From Palsa-506 sp963707065 (lineage in GTDB: Bacteria; Actinomycetota; Actinomycetes; Streptosporangiales; Streptosporangiaceae): DNA of 64,000 bases. Below are positions 9,414-18,615 of the stretch, piece after piece. The notes below the pieces were generated by a model. It did not search any database. It was given only the letters and a program-made list of their open reading frames with translations, and was not told where the DNA came from. The position numbers and the translations under genes are program-made. The stretch spans positions 310,001 through 374,000 of the forward strand of contig CAVPPJ010000042.1 of assembly GCA_963707065.1 (NCBI GenBank), read 5' to 3'. Every line of letters starts with the position of its first letter. The first letter of the stretch is position 1.

Positions 9414-12243
9414 TAGCGGTGCCAGTGACCATGTCCGTCGCGCCCATCCCGGCCATCGCCGCCTGGCCGCGGTCCCGCTCCTGCCCGCCCGCGAGGATCA
9501 GGGTACGGGCCCACTGATACTGGCACCCGGCGGCACTCAGCCCGGTGGCCGCGGCGAGCAGTCCCCCGCGATCCGCGCGGGCGAGCGCAGCGGCACGGCT
9601 GACGATGGCAGCCGCGATGGGGTTGCCCGCCGCGCTCAGCCGGGCCCGGCGAACGCGATCCGCGGCGCCGGGGTGGCCGGCGAGCACCGCCGTCTCGGCC
9701 CACAATGCCGAATACCACGGCCGCCACTGCCCGTTGTGCCAGGACCGGAAGTCCTCGGGCGGCGTGTTCAGCAAGTGCAGCGCGTCGGTCAGCAGCCCGC
9801 GGTGGAGCAGCAGCAGGGCGTCAAAGAACTGGTAACACTGGAGGTCGCGTATCGCCTGGGCCGGCGTCGTCATGCGGCGGCTGATATCGATCCATGAAGT
9901 ACGCGCGCTGTCGTCCCCCCGCAGGCCATGCACCGTCGCCGCTGCGTACGCTGCGCGGTTAAGGTTTCCGTCCTGCGGCCGCCCTGCCCGCTCCCACCCT
10001 TCGCGGTATCGCTGACTCAACGCGACTGTTTCGGCCCAGTCGCCGGCCAGGGCCGTGACGACGAGCAGCCGGGCAGTCGCCAGGTGCCCCTCCTCGCGGT
10101 GGAACGGCAGGTCCCGGACCCGCTCGGCAAGGCCCCGCGCGGCCGGCAGGTCGCCGGCGGCGGTGGCGGTGTCGGCCGCCATGCAGTAGGCGTCGGACAC
10201 CTCAAGGCCTGTATCGGCCCGGACGGGCAGCGCTGCCAGCAGGCTTGTGCGCCGCCGCGCGCTGGCTGCCGCCGCGCGGACTTCCCCGCGCGCCAGCTGG
10301 ACGGCAGTGAGCTGGTCCAGCGCGGCGCTCTCGGCCAGCGGGTCGCCGGCCCGGCGGGCCAGCACCAGGGCTTGCTCGGTCGCCTCGGCAGTCGCCGGAT
10401 CGATCTCCGGACCTGCGAACGCCTCGGCGGTGCGGATCCGGGCTTCCGCGGCCAGGTCACCCCCGGCCAGGGCTCTTGCCTCGGTGAGCAGGGCGTCCAC
10501 TGCTCCGGCCGGAGGCATGTCAGCGATGAGCCCGAAGGCACGGTTGATGAACTCGGCGGCCTGCGCGAGGTCACGCGCCGCGCTCACCTTGTCACCGGCT
10601 CGCAACGCGGCGTCCGCGGCTGCGCGGTGCAGCCGGAGCGCGTCGTCGCCGAAGTGCCGGGCTGAGGCTGCCCCGGCGGCGAGGTGCAGGGCCTGCGCGG
10701 CAGCGGCTTCTGTCTGGGACAGGCCGGCCGCCTGCTCGTAGCGGCGCTGCGACTCGCCGGGCATGCCGCGGACGTAGCTGAGCTCAGCGAGGCAGACAGC
10801 CAGCTGGTATCCGTCTGGGCGGCACTCCGGCCTGGTCGCCGCCCAGCCGAGGGCGTACCGCAGCTCATCGGCGATCCGGTCGAACGCTGACCGCCAGGTG
10901 GCTGAGTCGGTGCGGGTGCCGGCACCGAGGGCCGCGCCGGCGTTCAGGCACCAGCGGACGTGACGTGCGTGAACCTCGGCCAGTTCGCCGGCCTCGGCTA
11001 GTCGTTCGGCTGCGTACTGGCGGATGGTCTCAAGGACGAGGTAGCGAGTCGCGTCCCGTCCGGCCATTGCCACCAGCAGGTTCTGGTCGGCGAGCATGGC
11101 CAGGCCGGAGATGACGTCGCGGTCAGGGACCGCCGGCCAGCCTGTGGCCAGCGCCACCGCATCCTGGGCGGTGAACGGCGTGGCGAACACCGAAACGAGC
11201 CCTAGGACGGCCTGGCTGGAGCGGTCCAGCAGCGCAAAGCTCCAGTCCAGGGCTGACCGGAGCGAACGGTGCCGATTATCAATCCGCGAGCCACCGGCGA
11301 GCATCCGCAGGCGGTCGCCGAGTCCAGCCTCAAGGCCGTCCAGGCCAAGTGCGGGTAGCCGCGCGGCGGCCAGCTCGATAGCGAGCGCCACGCCATCGAG
11401 TCCCCGGCAGATAGCCGCGACCCGGCCGTTGTCGGCCGTTGCGGCCGGGCTGCTGCCGGTAGACATCGCCCGCACCAGGAACAGGCTCACCGCATCACCC
11501 GGGCCCCCGTCGGCGTCGGAGACGGAGAGCCCGGGCACCGTAAACACCCATTCATACGGCACCCGCAGCCTGGACCGGCTGGTCGCGAGCACGGCCAGCC
11601 GCGGACAGGCCGCAAGGAGCCGTTCAAGCAGCAGCGCGACGGCGTCAGCCATGTGCTCGCAGTTGTCCAGGACAAGCAGCGCATCCCGGCCCGCCAGCCA
11701 GCCCAGGACTGTGTCCTCTGCCGAGCGGCCCTGCTGCTCACCGAGGCCGAGCGCAGCCGCCAGCGTCGGCGCGACCATCGCCTGGTCGGTCACCGGGACC
11801 AGGTCAACGTACCAGGCGCCGTCGGCGTAACGGCCGGTCATGTCGGCGGCCACGACCTGGGCGAGGCGGGTCTTGCCTACTCCGCCCGAGCCGACTGCCG
11901 TTACCAGCCGATGGGAGCCGAGCGCTTCAGCCAGGGCGGCCCGCTCGGCAGCCCGGCCAACAAAGGATGTCAGCGGCGACGGCCACCTTGCGGTCCCGCT
12001 CGCCGGGACAGCCGAGTCGGCCTGCCCGGTCGGCACAGGCTCCAGGCTCGCGGCGATGCCGGCCAGCGCACGCCGGTCACGCGCTCCGAGCTTGCGCAGC
12101 AAGGAGGAAACGTGACTCTCTACCGTCCGGATCGAGATGAAGAGCCTGGCGCCAATCTCAGCATTGGTCAGATGCTCGGCGACACCCTCGAGCACCTCGA
12201 TCTCCCGGGCCGACACACCCGGCGGCGGCCATCCTTGCCCCAC
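9394..12243 (-). CDS. HTH-ATPase-TPR transcriptional regulator (N-terminal LuxR-type HTH, NB-ARC-like ATPase)
   Basis: Large regulator of about 949 residues. An N-terminal LuxR/GerE helix-turn-helix (SAREIEVLEGVAEHLTNAEI ... SIRTVESHVSSLLRKL) is followed by a STAND/NB-ARC-like ATPase with Walker A GSGGVGKTRLA and Walker B ALLVLDNCEH, then a long Ala-rich helical region typical of TPR sensor domains. The HTH is at the N-terminus, opposite to classical LAL regulators. The GTG at 12243 is chosen because GGGGAG lies 10 nt upstream and longer readings overlap the next gene. The target is unknown; neighbours are an exporter (upstream) and a methyltransferase (convergent). Confidence 0.85.
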   Translation of the reverse strand: MGQGWPPPGVSAREIEVLEGVAEHLTNAEIGARLFISIRTVESHVSSLLRKLGARDRRALAGIAASLEPVPTGQADSAVPASGTARWPSPLTSFVGRAAERAALAEALGSHRLVTAVGSGGVGKTRLAQVVAADMTGRYADGAWYVDLVPVTDQAMVAPTLAAALGLGEQQGRSAEDTVLGWLAGRDALLVLDNCEHMADAVALLLERLLAACPRLAVLATSRSRLRVPYEWVFTVPGLSVSDADGGPGDAVSLFLVRAMSTGSSPAATADNGRVAAICRGLDGVALAIELAAARLPALGLDGLEAGLGDRLRMLAGGSRIDNRHRSLRSALDWSFALLDRSSQAVLGLVSVFATPFTAQDAVALATGWPAVPDRDVISGLAMLADQNLLVAMAGRDATRYLVLETIRQYAAERLAEAGELAEVHARHVRWCLNAGAALGAGTRTDSATWRSAFDRIADELRYALGWAATRPECRPDGYQLAVCLAELSYVRGMPGESQRRYEQAAGLSQTEAAAAQALHLAAGAASARHFGDDALRLHRAAADAALRAGDKVSAARDLAQAAEFINRAFGLIADMPPAGAVDALLTEARALAGGDLAAEARIRTAEAFAGPEIDPATAEATEQALVLARRAGDPLAESAALDQLTAVQLARGEVRAAAASARRRTSLLAALPVRADTGLEVSDAYCMAADTATAAGDLPAARGLAERVRDLPFHREEGHLATARLLVVTALAGDWAETVALSQRYREGWERAGRPQDGNLNRAAYAAATVHGLRGDDSARTSWIDISRRMTTPAQAIRDLQCYQFFDALLLLHRGLLTDALHLLNTPPEDFRSWHNGQWRPWYSALWAETAVLAGHPGAADRVRRARLSAAGNPIAAAIVSRAAALARADRGGLLAAATGLSAAGCQYQWARTLILAGGQERDRGQAAMAGMGATDMVTGTAIRGLPG

Positions 12244-12454
12244 CCGCTTGATTCTCCCCGATGTCACAGCCGGCGCCAAAGGGGCTGCTGGCCCGGCGGG
12301 ACGCCAAACCCAAAGAATCTCCCGAGAGATGGCCAGACGCGGCCTGCGCCGAGCACGTTCACGGAACCCAACGAGCCCACCCGAACGTGCAGCCGTGAAG
12401 ACTAGCCTCCGGTCCCTGCCGTGCACCCGTGCACCAGCACCGCTACCGCCGCTG

Positions 12455-14419
12455 CTAGGCGGCCGGCAGCGCTTCCTGGCTGGCGAACTGGGTCTGGTAC
12501 AGCTCGGCATACAGGCCGCCGGCCGCCAGCAGCTCGTCGTGCCTGCCGCGCTCGCGGACCTGGCCCTCATCGATGACGAGAATCTGGTCGGCCTCGCGGA
12601 TGGTGGACAGCCGGTGCGCGATCACCAGCGACGTCCGCCCGGCCAGCGCGGTCTTCAGCGCCCGCTGCACCGCCGCCTCCGATTCCGAGTCGAGGTGCGC
12701 TGTCGCCTCGTCAAGCACGACCACGGAAGGTGCCTTGAGCAGCAGCCTGGCGAGCGCAATCCGCTGCTTCTCACCACCGGACAGCCGGTAGCCGCGGTCG
12801 CCGACGATGGTGTCCAGCCCGTCCGGCAATGCCGAGACAAGATCCCAGATCTGGGCGGACCGGCAGGCCTGCTCCAGTTCCTGGCCGGATGCGCCCGGCC
12901 GCGCGTACGCCAGGTTGGCCCGGATCGTGTCATGGAACATGTGGGCGTCCTGGGTGACGACGCCGACCACGTCATGCAGCGAGTCCTGGGTGACGTCCCT
13001 GATGTCGTGGCCGCCGATCCGCACCACGCCCTCGCCCGGGTCGTACAGCCGTGACACCAGGTGGGTGATGGTGGTCTTGCCCGCGCCCGACGGCCCGACC
13101 AGCGCCGTGAGCTGACCCGGCGGCGCCTGGAAAGTCACGTCCCTGAGCACTTCCTGATTCGCGCCCGCATGCTCGGGCACCGGCAGCGCGATCGACTCCA
13201 GGGACGCCAGCGAGATCTCGGACGCCGCCGGGTAGCGGAACGACACGTGGTCGAACTCGATCTCCGGTGCTAGCGCAGCGGGCGCTGCCGGAGTGCCCGC
13301 GGCCGCCGCTCCCGGCGTCCCGGCCGCGGCCGCCGCGGCCGCCGCCGGGCTGGTCCTTGGCAGCGTGGTGGCGCCGGGGCGGTCCTGGATCAGCGGCTTC
13401 AGGTCCAGCACCTCGAACACCCGGTCAAAGCTGACCAGCGCCGTCATGACGTCCACCTGCACGTTCGACAGCGCGGTAATCGGGCCGTACATCCGGCTGA
13501 GTAGGGCGGCCAGGGCCACGAGCGCGCCGAGGCTGATGCTGCCGTCGATCACCAGGCTGCCACCGAGGCCGTAGACCAGAGCGGTCGCCATCGAGGCAAG
13601 CAGCACGAGCGCGATGAAGAACACCCGGCTGTACATGGCGGTGACCACGCCGATATCGCGGACCCTCGCGGCCCGGCCGGAGAAGACCTCGGACTCCTCA
13701 CCCTGGCGGCCGAACAGCTTGACCAGCATCGCGCCTGCCACGTTGAACCGCTCCGTCATCGTGGAGCCCATCGCCGCGTCGAGCTGCATCGATTCCCTGG
13801 TCAGCCGCTGCATCCGGCGGCCGAGCGATCTCGCGGGCAGGATAAATACCGGCATCAGCACCAGCGCCGCCACGGTCACCAGCGGGGACAGGTAGAACAT
13901 CGCGGCCAGCACCAGGATCAGCGACAGGACGTTCGACACCACCCCGGACAAGGTCGAGGTAATCGCCTGCTGCGCGCCGATCACGTCACTGTTCAGCCTG
14001 CTCACCAGGGAGCCGGTCTGCGTCCTGGTGAAGAACGCGATCGGCTGCTGCTGCACATGCCGGAAGACCTCGGTGCGCAGGTCATAGATCAGGCCTTCGC
14101 CGACCCTGGCCGAGTACCAGCGCTGGCCGATGGACAGGACCGCGTCGAACAGGGCCAGGCCAGCCACGACGCCGGCAATCGTCAGGACGGCCGCGGTGTC
14201 CTTCGCCTCGATCTTGTTGACGCTGAGCCCGAGCAGCAAGGGCACGGCCACGGTCACGGCGGCGTCCAGCGCGGTGGCGATCATGAAGACGATCAGGTCG
14301 CGCCGGTAGGGCCGCGCATAGGACGCCACCCGCCGGACGGTGCCGGGCTTCAGCCGCTGGCGGGTGACGGAGTTGTCGCGGCTGAAGGACCGCATCGCCT
14401 GCCAGCTAGCCGGATTCAT
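12455..14419 (-). CDS. ABC exporter, fused permease-ATPase (multidrug/lipid type)
   Basis: Half-transporter of 654 residues that would dimerise in the membrane. An N-terminal six-helix type-1 exporter domain (residues ~30-330, including VIGAQQAITSTLSGVVSNVLSL) is joined by an Ala/Pro-rich linker to a nucleotide-binding domain with Walker A GPSGAGKTT, Q-loop VVTQDAHMF, signature LSGGEKQRIALARLLL, Walker B VVVLDEATAHLD and the H-loop IAHRLST. It is a complete set, so probably active. The linker (AAAAAAAGTPGAAAAGTPAAPAA) is low-complexity. Substrate unknown; efflux is inferred from the family. Confidence 0.9.
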   Translation of the reverse strand: MNPASWQAMRSFSRDNSVTRQRLKPGTVRRVASYARPYRRDLIVFMIATALDAAVTVAVPLLLGLSVNKIEAKDTAAVLTIAGVVAGLALFDAVLSIGQRWYSARVGEGLIYDLRTEVFRHVQQQPIAFFTRTQTGSLVSRLNSDVIGAQQAITSTLSGVVSNVLSLILVLAAMFYLSPLVTVAALVLMPVFILPARSLGRRMQRLTRESMQLDAAMGSTMTERFNVAGAMLVKLFGRQGEESEVFSGRAARVRDIGVVTAMYSRVFFIALVLLASMATALVYGLGGSLVIDGSISLGALVALAALLSRMYGPITALSNVQVDVMTALVSFDRVFEVLDLKPLIQDRPGATTLPRTSPAAAAAAAAGTPGAAAAGTPAAPAALAPEIEFDHVSFRYPAASEISLASLESIALPVPEHAGANQEVLRDVTFQAPPGQLTALVGPSGAGKTTITHLVSRLYDPGEGVVRIGGHDIRDVTQDSLHDVVGVVTQDAHMFHDTIRANLAYARPGASGQELEQACRSAQIWDLVSALPDGLDTIVGDRGYRLSGGEKQRIALARLLLKAPSVVVLDEATAHLDSESEAAVQRALKTALAGRTSLVIAHRLSTIREADQILVIDEGQVRERGRHDELLAAGGLYAELYQTQFASQEALPAA

Positions 14420-14494
14420 GGTCGCAGGAACCTCCTGGCGGCCGGGGATCTTCCCGGATCAGCTACCGGCGAACTGGCGGCCCCGCCGAAGCCG

Positions 14495-15286
14495 CTAGCG
14501 GCGGAGCCGGGTTCGCTGCAGCGCCGCCTGGGCCCGGCGCTCCGCGGCAGCCTGCTGATCCAGCGTGTGGCCCTGAGCCTGGGTGAGCAACTCCTTGGTA
14601 GCGCGGGCCGCGTCAGCGTCCGCGGTCAGCAGCCCCGCCACCAGGTCGTCCGCTGCCCCGTCGAGCTCGGCGACGGGCACCACGAGCTCGGCGAGCCCCA
14701 GCTGCCCGGCTTCCCGCGCATCCATGCTGCGCCCGGTCAGGCACAGCTCAAGCGCCCGCGGCAGCCCGAGAATATCGACAAGTGGCTTTGTTCCGGTGAG
14801 ATCGGGCACCAGGCCGAGCGCGGGCTCCTTGATGCACAGCCGGGCATCGTCGGCGAGCAGGCGCAGGTCGCAGGAGAGGGCGAGCTGGCAGCCGGCGCCG
14901 ATGGCGTGACCGCGTATCACCGCGACGGACACGATCCGCGGGTGGCGCAGCCAGGTGAAGCCCTGCTGGCAGGCGGCGATCCACTGCTCGAAGCCCGGGT
15001 CGTCGGCGCGGGGCAGCGGATCCTCGCCGGGGACTCCCTCCGCCGAGAACATCCGCAGGTCGATGCCCGCCGAGAAGGAGGTGCCGGCCCCGCGCACGAC
15101 GACCACTCGCACCCGGTCCGGCAGGCCGCCGCCGATCGCGGCGAGCCCCCGCCACATGGCCGGAGTCATGGCATTGCGGCGCTGCGGGCGGTTGAGCGTC
15201 ACGGTCGCGACGCAGCCGGCCGGCCGCGAGTCGTCGATGTCGAGGCGGAGCCCGCTGCGATCGAGGTCAGCCGGGTCGATGGACAA
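14495..15286 (-). CDS. Enoyl-CoA hydratase/isomerase family protein (crotonase fold)
   Basis: Crotonase-fold acyl-CoA enzyme of 263 residues. The oxyanion-hole elements are GTSFSAGIDLRMF and IGAGCQLALSCDLRLLADDARL. One catalytic glutamate is in the KEPALGLVPDLTGT stretch, matching Glu144 of rat enoyl-CoA hydratase by position. The second, Glu164-type residue is not clear, so the exact reaction (hydratase, isomerase or other) is open. I place the start at TTG 15286 with GGAGG 4 nt upstream; longer readings add ~74 residues of composition-biased sequence unlike the family. Confidence 0.8.
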   Translation of the reverse strand: MSIDPADLDRSGLRLDIDDSRPAGCVATVTLNRPQRRNAMTPAMWRGLAAIGGGLPDRVRVVVVRGAGTSFSAGIDLRMFSAEGVPGEDPLPRADDPGFEQWIAACQQGFTWLRHPRIVSVAVIRGHAIGAGCQLALSCDLRLLADDARLCIKEPALGLVPDLTGTKPLVDILGLPRALELCLTGRSMDAREAGQLGLAELVVPVAELDGAADDLVAGLLTADADAARATKELLTQAQGHTLDQQAAAERRAQAALQRTRLRR

Positions 15287-15467
15287 GCATCCTCCAGGCT
15301 GAGCGGGAGGCCGGGACGGGAAGCCGGGGCAGGGAAAGGGGGAAAGGCTGAACGGGAACGAAGGATCACCACAAGGGCGGGCGCGGCCGGTAATTGTCGT
15401 GGCTACGGAAATGGCTGACCCGGGAGGGGACCGGCAGACTAGGCGGCGATGCTTCGCTCGCCCAGGC

Positions 15468-15689
15468 TCAGCGCTTGGCCTTGCCCTTGCCCCGGGTAGC
15501 CCCGCCACGACCGCGCAGGGAGACCCCCGTCTCAGTCAGGATCCGGTGGACGAAGCCATACGACCTGCCAGTCGATCCGGCCAGCGAGCGGATGCTCTCG
15601 CCCGCGTCGTATCTCTTCTTGAGGTCAGCTGCCAGCTTGGTGCGATCGGCCCCGGTCACTCGGGTGCCTTTCTTGAGAGTTTCGGTCAC
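15468..15689 (-). CDS. Small helix-turn-helix protein of the KGTRV type
   Basis: A 73-residue basic protein: VTETLKKGTRVTGADRTKLA followed by a helix-turn-helix (YDAGESIRSLAGSTGRSYGFVHRIL) and an Arg/Gly/Lys tail (RGRGGATRGKGKAKR). This family is widespread and highly conserved in actinobacteria next to ABC-F or fatty-acid genes; its role is not settled. The GTG at 15689 has GGGAGG 5 nt upstream, better than the ATGs further up. Confidence 0.8.
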   Translation of the reverse strand: MTETLKKGTRVTGADRTKLAADLKKRYDAGESIRSLAGSTGRSYGFVHRILTETGVSLRGRGGATRGKGKAKR

Positions 15690-15860
15690 GCGTACCTCCC
15701 GGTGAGCTGAAGTGACCGCTGCGTTACCGTATCCCGCCATGATCACGCATTAGATCGTGATCGGCTACCCACACGAGCGCAAAAGATCCTTTCTTTTTCG
15801 CCAGGCTGCCGGTCCTTGCCCGCCCGGGACTTCGCGCCGGGCTCCAGCCGGAGCTGTTTC

Positions 15861-17459
15861 TCAGGCGAGCGCCACGAGGTCGGTGAGATCGTCGCTCCAC
15901 GCGTCCTCCACGCCGTCGGGCAGCAGGACGACTCGCTCGGGCTGCAGCGCCTCGACGGCGCCCTCGTCGTGGGTAACCAGGACAATCGCCCCCTGGTAGC
16001 GCCGGAACGCGGCCAGGATCTCGGCCCTGCTGCCGGGGTCGAGGTTGTTGGTCGGCTCGTCAAGCAGGAGCACATTCGCGCCCGATACCACCAGCAGCGC
16101 CAGCGCAAGCCTGGTCTTCTCGCCGCCGGACAGCACGCCGGCCGGCTTGGCCACGTCATCGCCGGAGAACAGGAACGAGCCAAGGATGCCGCGATGATCC
16201 GCCTCAGTCAGCTCGGGTGCGGCCGAGCGCATGTTCTCCAGCACGGTCCGGTCGTTGTCGAGCATCTCGTGCTCCTGCGCGTAATAGCCGAGCCGCAAGC
16301 CATGGCCAGGCAGCACCTCGCCGGCATCAGCTTCCTCCACCCCGGCGAGCAGCCGCAGCAGCGTCGTCTTGCCGGCTCCGTTGAGCCCCAGGATCACCAC
16401 CCGTGCTCCCCTGTCGACCGCCATGTCGACGCTGGTGAAGACCTCAAGTGACCCGTAGGACTTGGTAAGTCCGCGAGCGGTCAGCGGGGTCTTGCCGCAG
16501 TGCACGGGCACTGGGAAGCGCAGCCGGGCTACCTTGTCCGCCCGGCGGTCGGCACTTACCCCCGCGAGCAGTTTCTCCGCGCGCTTCTGCATGCTCTGCG
16601 CGGCCCTCGCCTTGGTCGCCTTGGCCCGCATCTTGTCCGCCTGCGACTGGAGTGTCGTGGCCAGGCGTTCCGCGTTGACCCGTTCCCGCCGCCGCCGCCG
16701 GGCGTCCGTATCGCGCTGATTCAGGTAGGCCTTCCAGCCCAGGCTGTAGATGTCGAGCACGGAGCGATCGGCGTCAAGGTGGAAGACCTTGTTGACCACG
16801 TTCTCCAGCAGCGCCGTGTCGTGACTGATGACCACCAGACCGCCGCGAAATGCCCGCAGGTGATCCCGCAGCCAGGACACCGAGTCGGCGTCCAGGTGGT
16901 TGGTGGGCTCGTCGAGCAGCAGCGTCTCGGAGCCGCCGAACAGGATCCTGGCCAGTTCTATCCGCCGTCGCTGGCCGCCGGACAGGGTGCGCAGCGACTG
17001 CCTCAGCACTTTCTGCGGCAGGCCGAGGCTGGAAGCGAGCGACGCCGCCTCGGACTCGGCCGCGTATCCGCCGAGCACGGTGAGGCGTTCCTCCAGGTGG
17101 CCGTACCGGCGCACGGCGGCGTCCCGCTTGCCGGGATCCGCATCGGACATCGCGACCTCGGCCTCGCGCATCCCGGTCATCAGCGCGTCCAGGCCGCGCG
17201 CTGACAGCACGCGGTCCATCGCCAGCGCCTCGAGGTTGCCGACGCGGGTGTCCTGCGGCAGGTATCCGACGGATCCGCCGTTGCTGACCTCGCCCGCGGC
17301 GGGCAGTCCCTCCCCCGCCAGCACCCGCGCGAGCGTCGTCTTGCCCGCACCGTTCCGGCCGACCAGGCCGATTTTGTCGCCAGCCGAGACCTGGAATGTA
17401 GCGGCCTCAAGCAGCAGCCGGGCACCCGCGCGCAGCTCTAGCGCAGTCGCGGTAATCAT
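15861..17459 (-). CDS. ABC-F family ATPase (ribosome-associated)
   Basis: Soluble duplicated ABC protein of 532 residues without membrane segments. It has two nucleotide-binding domains: the first with Walker A GLVGRNGAGKTT, signature LSGGQRRRIELARIL and LLLDEPTNHLD; the second with LGLNGAGKTT, LSGGEKTRLALALLV and LLLDEPTNNLD. The Arg/Lys-rich linker (DTDARRRRRERVNAERLATT) matches the P-site tRNA-interaction motif region of ABC-F factors. Such proteins act on stalled ribosomes; some give antibiotic resistance, others are housekeeping. Start MITATALELRAG matches homologues; it is preceded by GGGAG and a U-run. Confidence 0.9.
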   Translation of the reverse strand: MITATALELRAGARLLLEAATFQVSAGDKIGLVGRNGAGKTTLARVLAGEGLPAAGEVSNGGSVGYLPQDTRVGNLEALAMDRVLSARGLDALMTGMREAEVAMSDADPGKRDAAVRRYGHLEERLTVLGGYAAESEAASLASSLGLPQKVLRQSLRTLSGGQRRRIELARILFGGSETLLLDEPTNHLDADSVSWLRDHLRAFRGGLVVISHDTALLENVVNKVFHLDADRSVLDIYSLGWKAYLNQRDTDARRRRRERVNAERLATTLQSQADKMRAKATKARAAQSMQKRAEKLLAGVSADRRADKVARLRFPVPVHCGKTPLTARGLTKSYGSLEVFTSVDMAVDRGARVVILGLNGAGKTTLLRLLAGVEEADAGEVLPGHGLRLGYYAQEHEMLDNDRTVLENMRSAAPELTEADHRGILGSFLFSGDDVAKPAGVLSGGEKTRLALALLVVSGANVLLLDEPTNNLDPGSRAEILAAFRRYQGAIVLVTHDEGAVEALQPERVVLLPDGVEDAWSDDLTDLVALA

Positions 17460-17507
17460 GAAAAAACCCACTCCCATAACGGAACAAAACGGACTCAATA
17501 GCCCATG

Positions 17508-17527
17508 ACACCCCGGTGCCGGGGTGT
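17508..17527. promoter_or_regulatory. GC-rich hairpin in the ABC-F gene leader
   Basis: ACACCCCGG (17508-17516) and CCGGGGTGT (17519-17527) form a perfect 9-bp stem about 50 nt upstream of the ABC-F start, on the transcribed side. A run of six U residues lies just before the start codon. Leader hairpins that attenuate transcription are known for some ABC-F genes; this is only a candidate. Confidence 0.35.
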
Positions 17528-17661
17528 TCCGTCACGACAAGAGCGGTTGCATGCGGCTAGTTTATCCGAGCCGCCGGGCGGGGCGGCAACGCCTTTTGCC
17601 GGCTCCGGCCCGGCCCCTCGTGACCCGGCCCTGGCGCCAGCCCGGCCGGTAGGCCGCCTTT

Positions 17662-18430
17662 TCAGCCCGGATCAGTCAGCCGGATCCGGATGGCGCGGAA
17701 CAGCCGCGGAGTCCCCCGCAGCACGGTGAGCCGGGGATCCGGCACCGTGAGGAATCGCTCGACGGCCAGCCCGAAGTACGGCGCCAGCCGCGAGTCGGCG
17801 CGCAGCGTGGCCATCGCCCGCCGGTCCCCGCCGAGCACCACCGCGTCGATCCGGCCCGGGTAGCGCCCGAAGACCGTCACTGCCGTGTCCGCCGCCGCGC
17901 CGAGTGCCTCGGCTGCCTGCTTCTCCCTGCGCCTGGCGAACCGGTGCTGCGAGGTGCCGCCGGCCGCGCTGCGCCCGTGCACCAGCCTGGCGCCGACCTT
18001 CGACGCCGCGAGCTGAGGCGCCGGGCCGGTGAATATCCCGGCCGCGTATCCGCCGAGCCGTACGAGGAAGACGGCGACCGTGCGCTCCGCGCAGGCATGT
18101 GCGGCGATCTGCCTGGCGTAGTCGGTGCAGGTATCCGCGGCGGCCTGCCCCATGGGGGCCTCCGCCGGGGCGGCCTCCGCCGGGGCGGCCTGCCGGGCTG
18201 GCCTCCGCCGGGGCGGCGGCTGCCGCGCGACCGGCGGCCGCCAGCGGCGGGAACGGCACGTGGCACTCGGCCACGGCCCCGTCCGCGGCCCGGAATATCA
18301 CCGTCTCGGATGCTGGGCCTGGGCCAGCGGTGACCGTGCCGTGGCGCTGCGCGAACGACTCCAGCCAGCCGGCCAGCCGCTCCGGGGCCACGTCAATCCA
18401 GCGGCCGCTACGGGGTTCTTCGTTTGCCAC
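17662..18430 (-). pseudogene. acVLRF1-family peptidyl-tRNA hydrolase (Vms1/ANKZF1-like release factor), frameshifted in a repeat
   Basis: Actinobacterial homologue of the eRF1-like Vms1 release factor that frees nascent chains from stalled 50S subunits. The first ~80 codons from 18430 read RWIDVAPERLAGWLESFAQRHG. After the repeat at 18157-18214 the frame shifts and continues CTDYARQIAAHACAERTVAVFLV, then the catalytic GRSAAGGTSQHRFARRREKQ (GGxxQ, comparable to GGQ of eRF1) and AVVLGGDRRAMATLRA, to a TGA at 17662. The break coincides with a 13-nt unit within an array of 15-nt units, so a 2-nt contraction explains it. Without the lesion the protein would be about 256 residues. Confidence 0.75.
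18157..18214. repeat. 15-bp tandem repeat with one 13-bp unit inside acVLRF1
   Basis: Units GGCCTCCGCCGGGGC at 18157-18171, 18172-18186 and 18200-18214, with a degenerate 13-nt unit at 18187-18199. On the coding strand each full unit encodes Ala-Pro-Ala-Glu-Ala. The short unit changes the frame. Confidence 0.85.
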
Positions 18431-18615
18431 TACGCACAGCCTCCAAGAGCCTGCGATCCGTCACATGAGTTTCAGGCTGGTGCCGGCCCGGGCCGCCGGA
18501 TTTCCCATTGACGTGATCTTCCCGGGCGAGAGCGAGCCCGATCCGGGTGGACGAGTGGACATCGGCCCCCTGCGCGAGCCCGTTCTACCTGCGGGCCTGA
18601 CCTGGCCTGCCTGAG

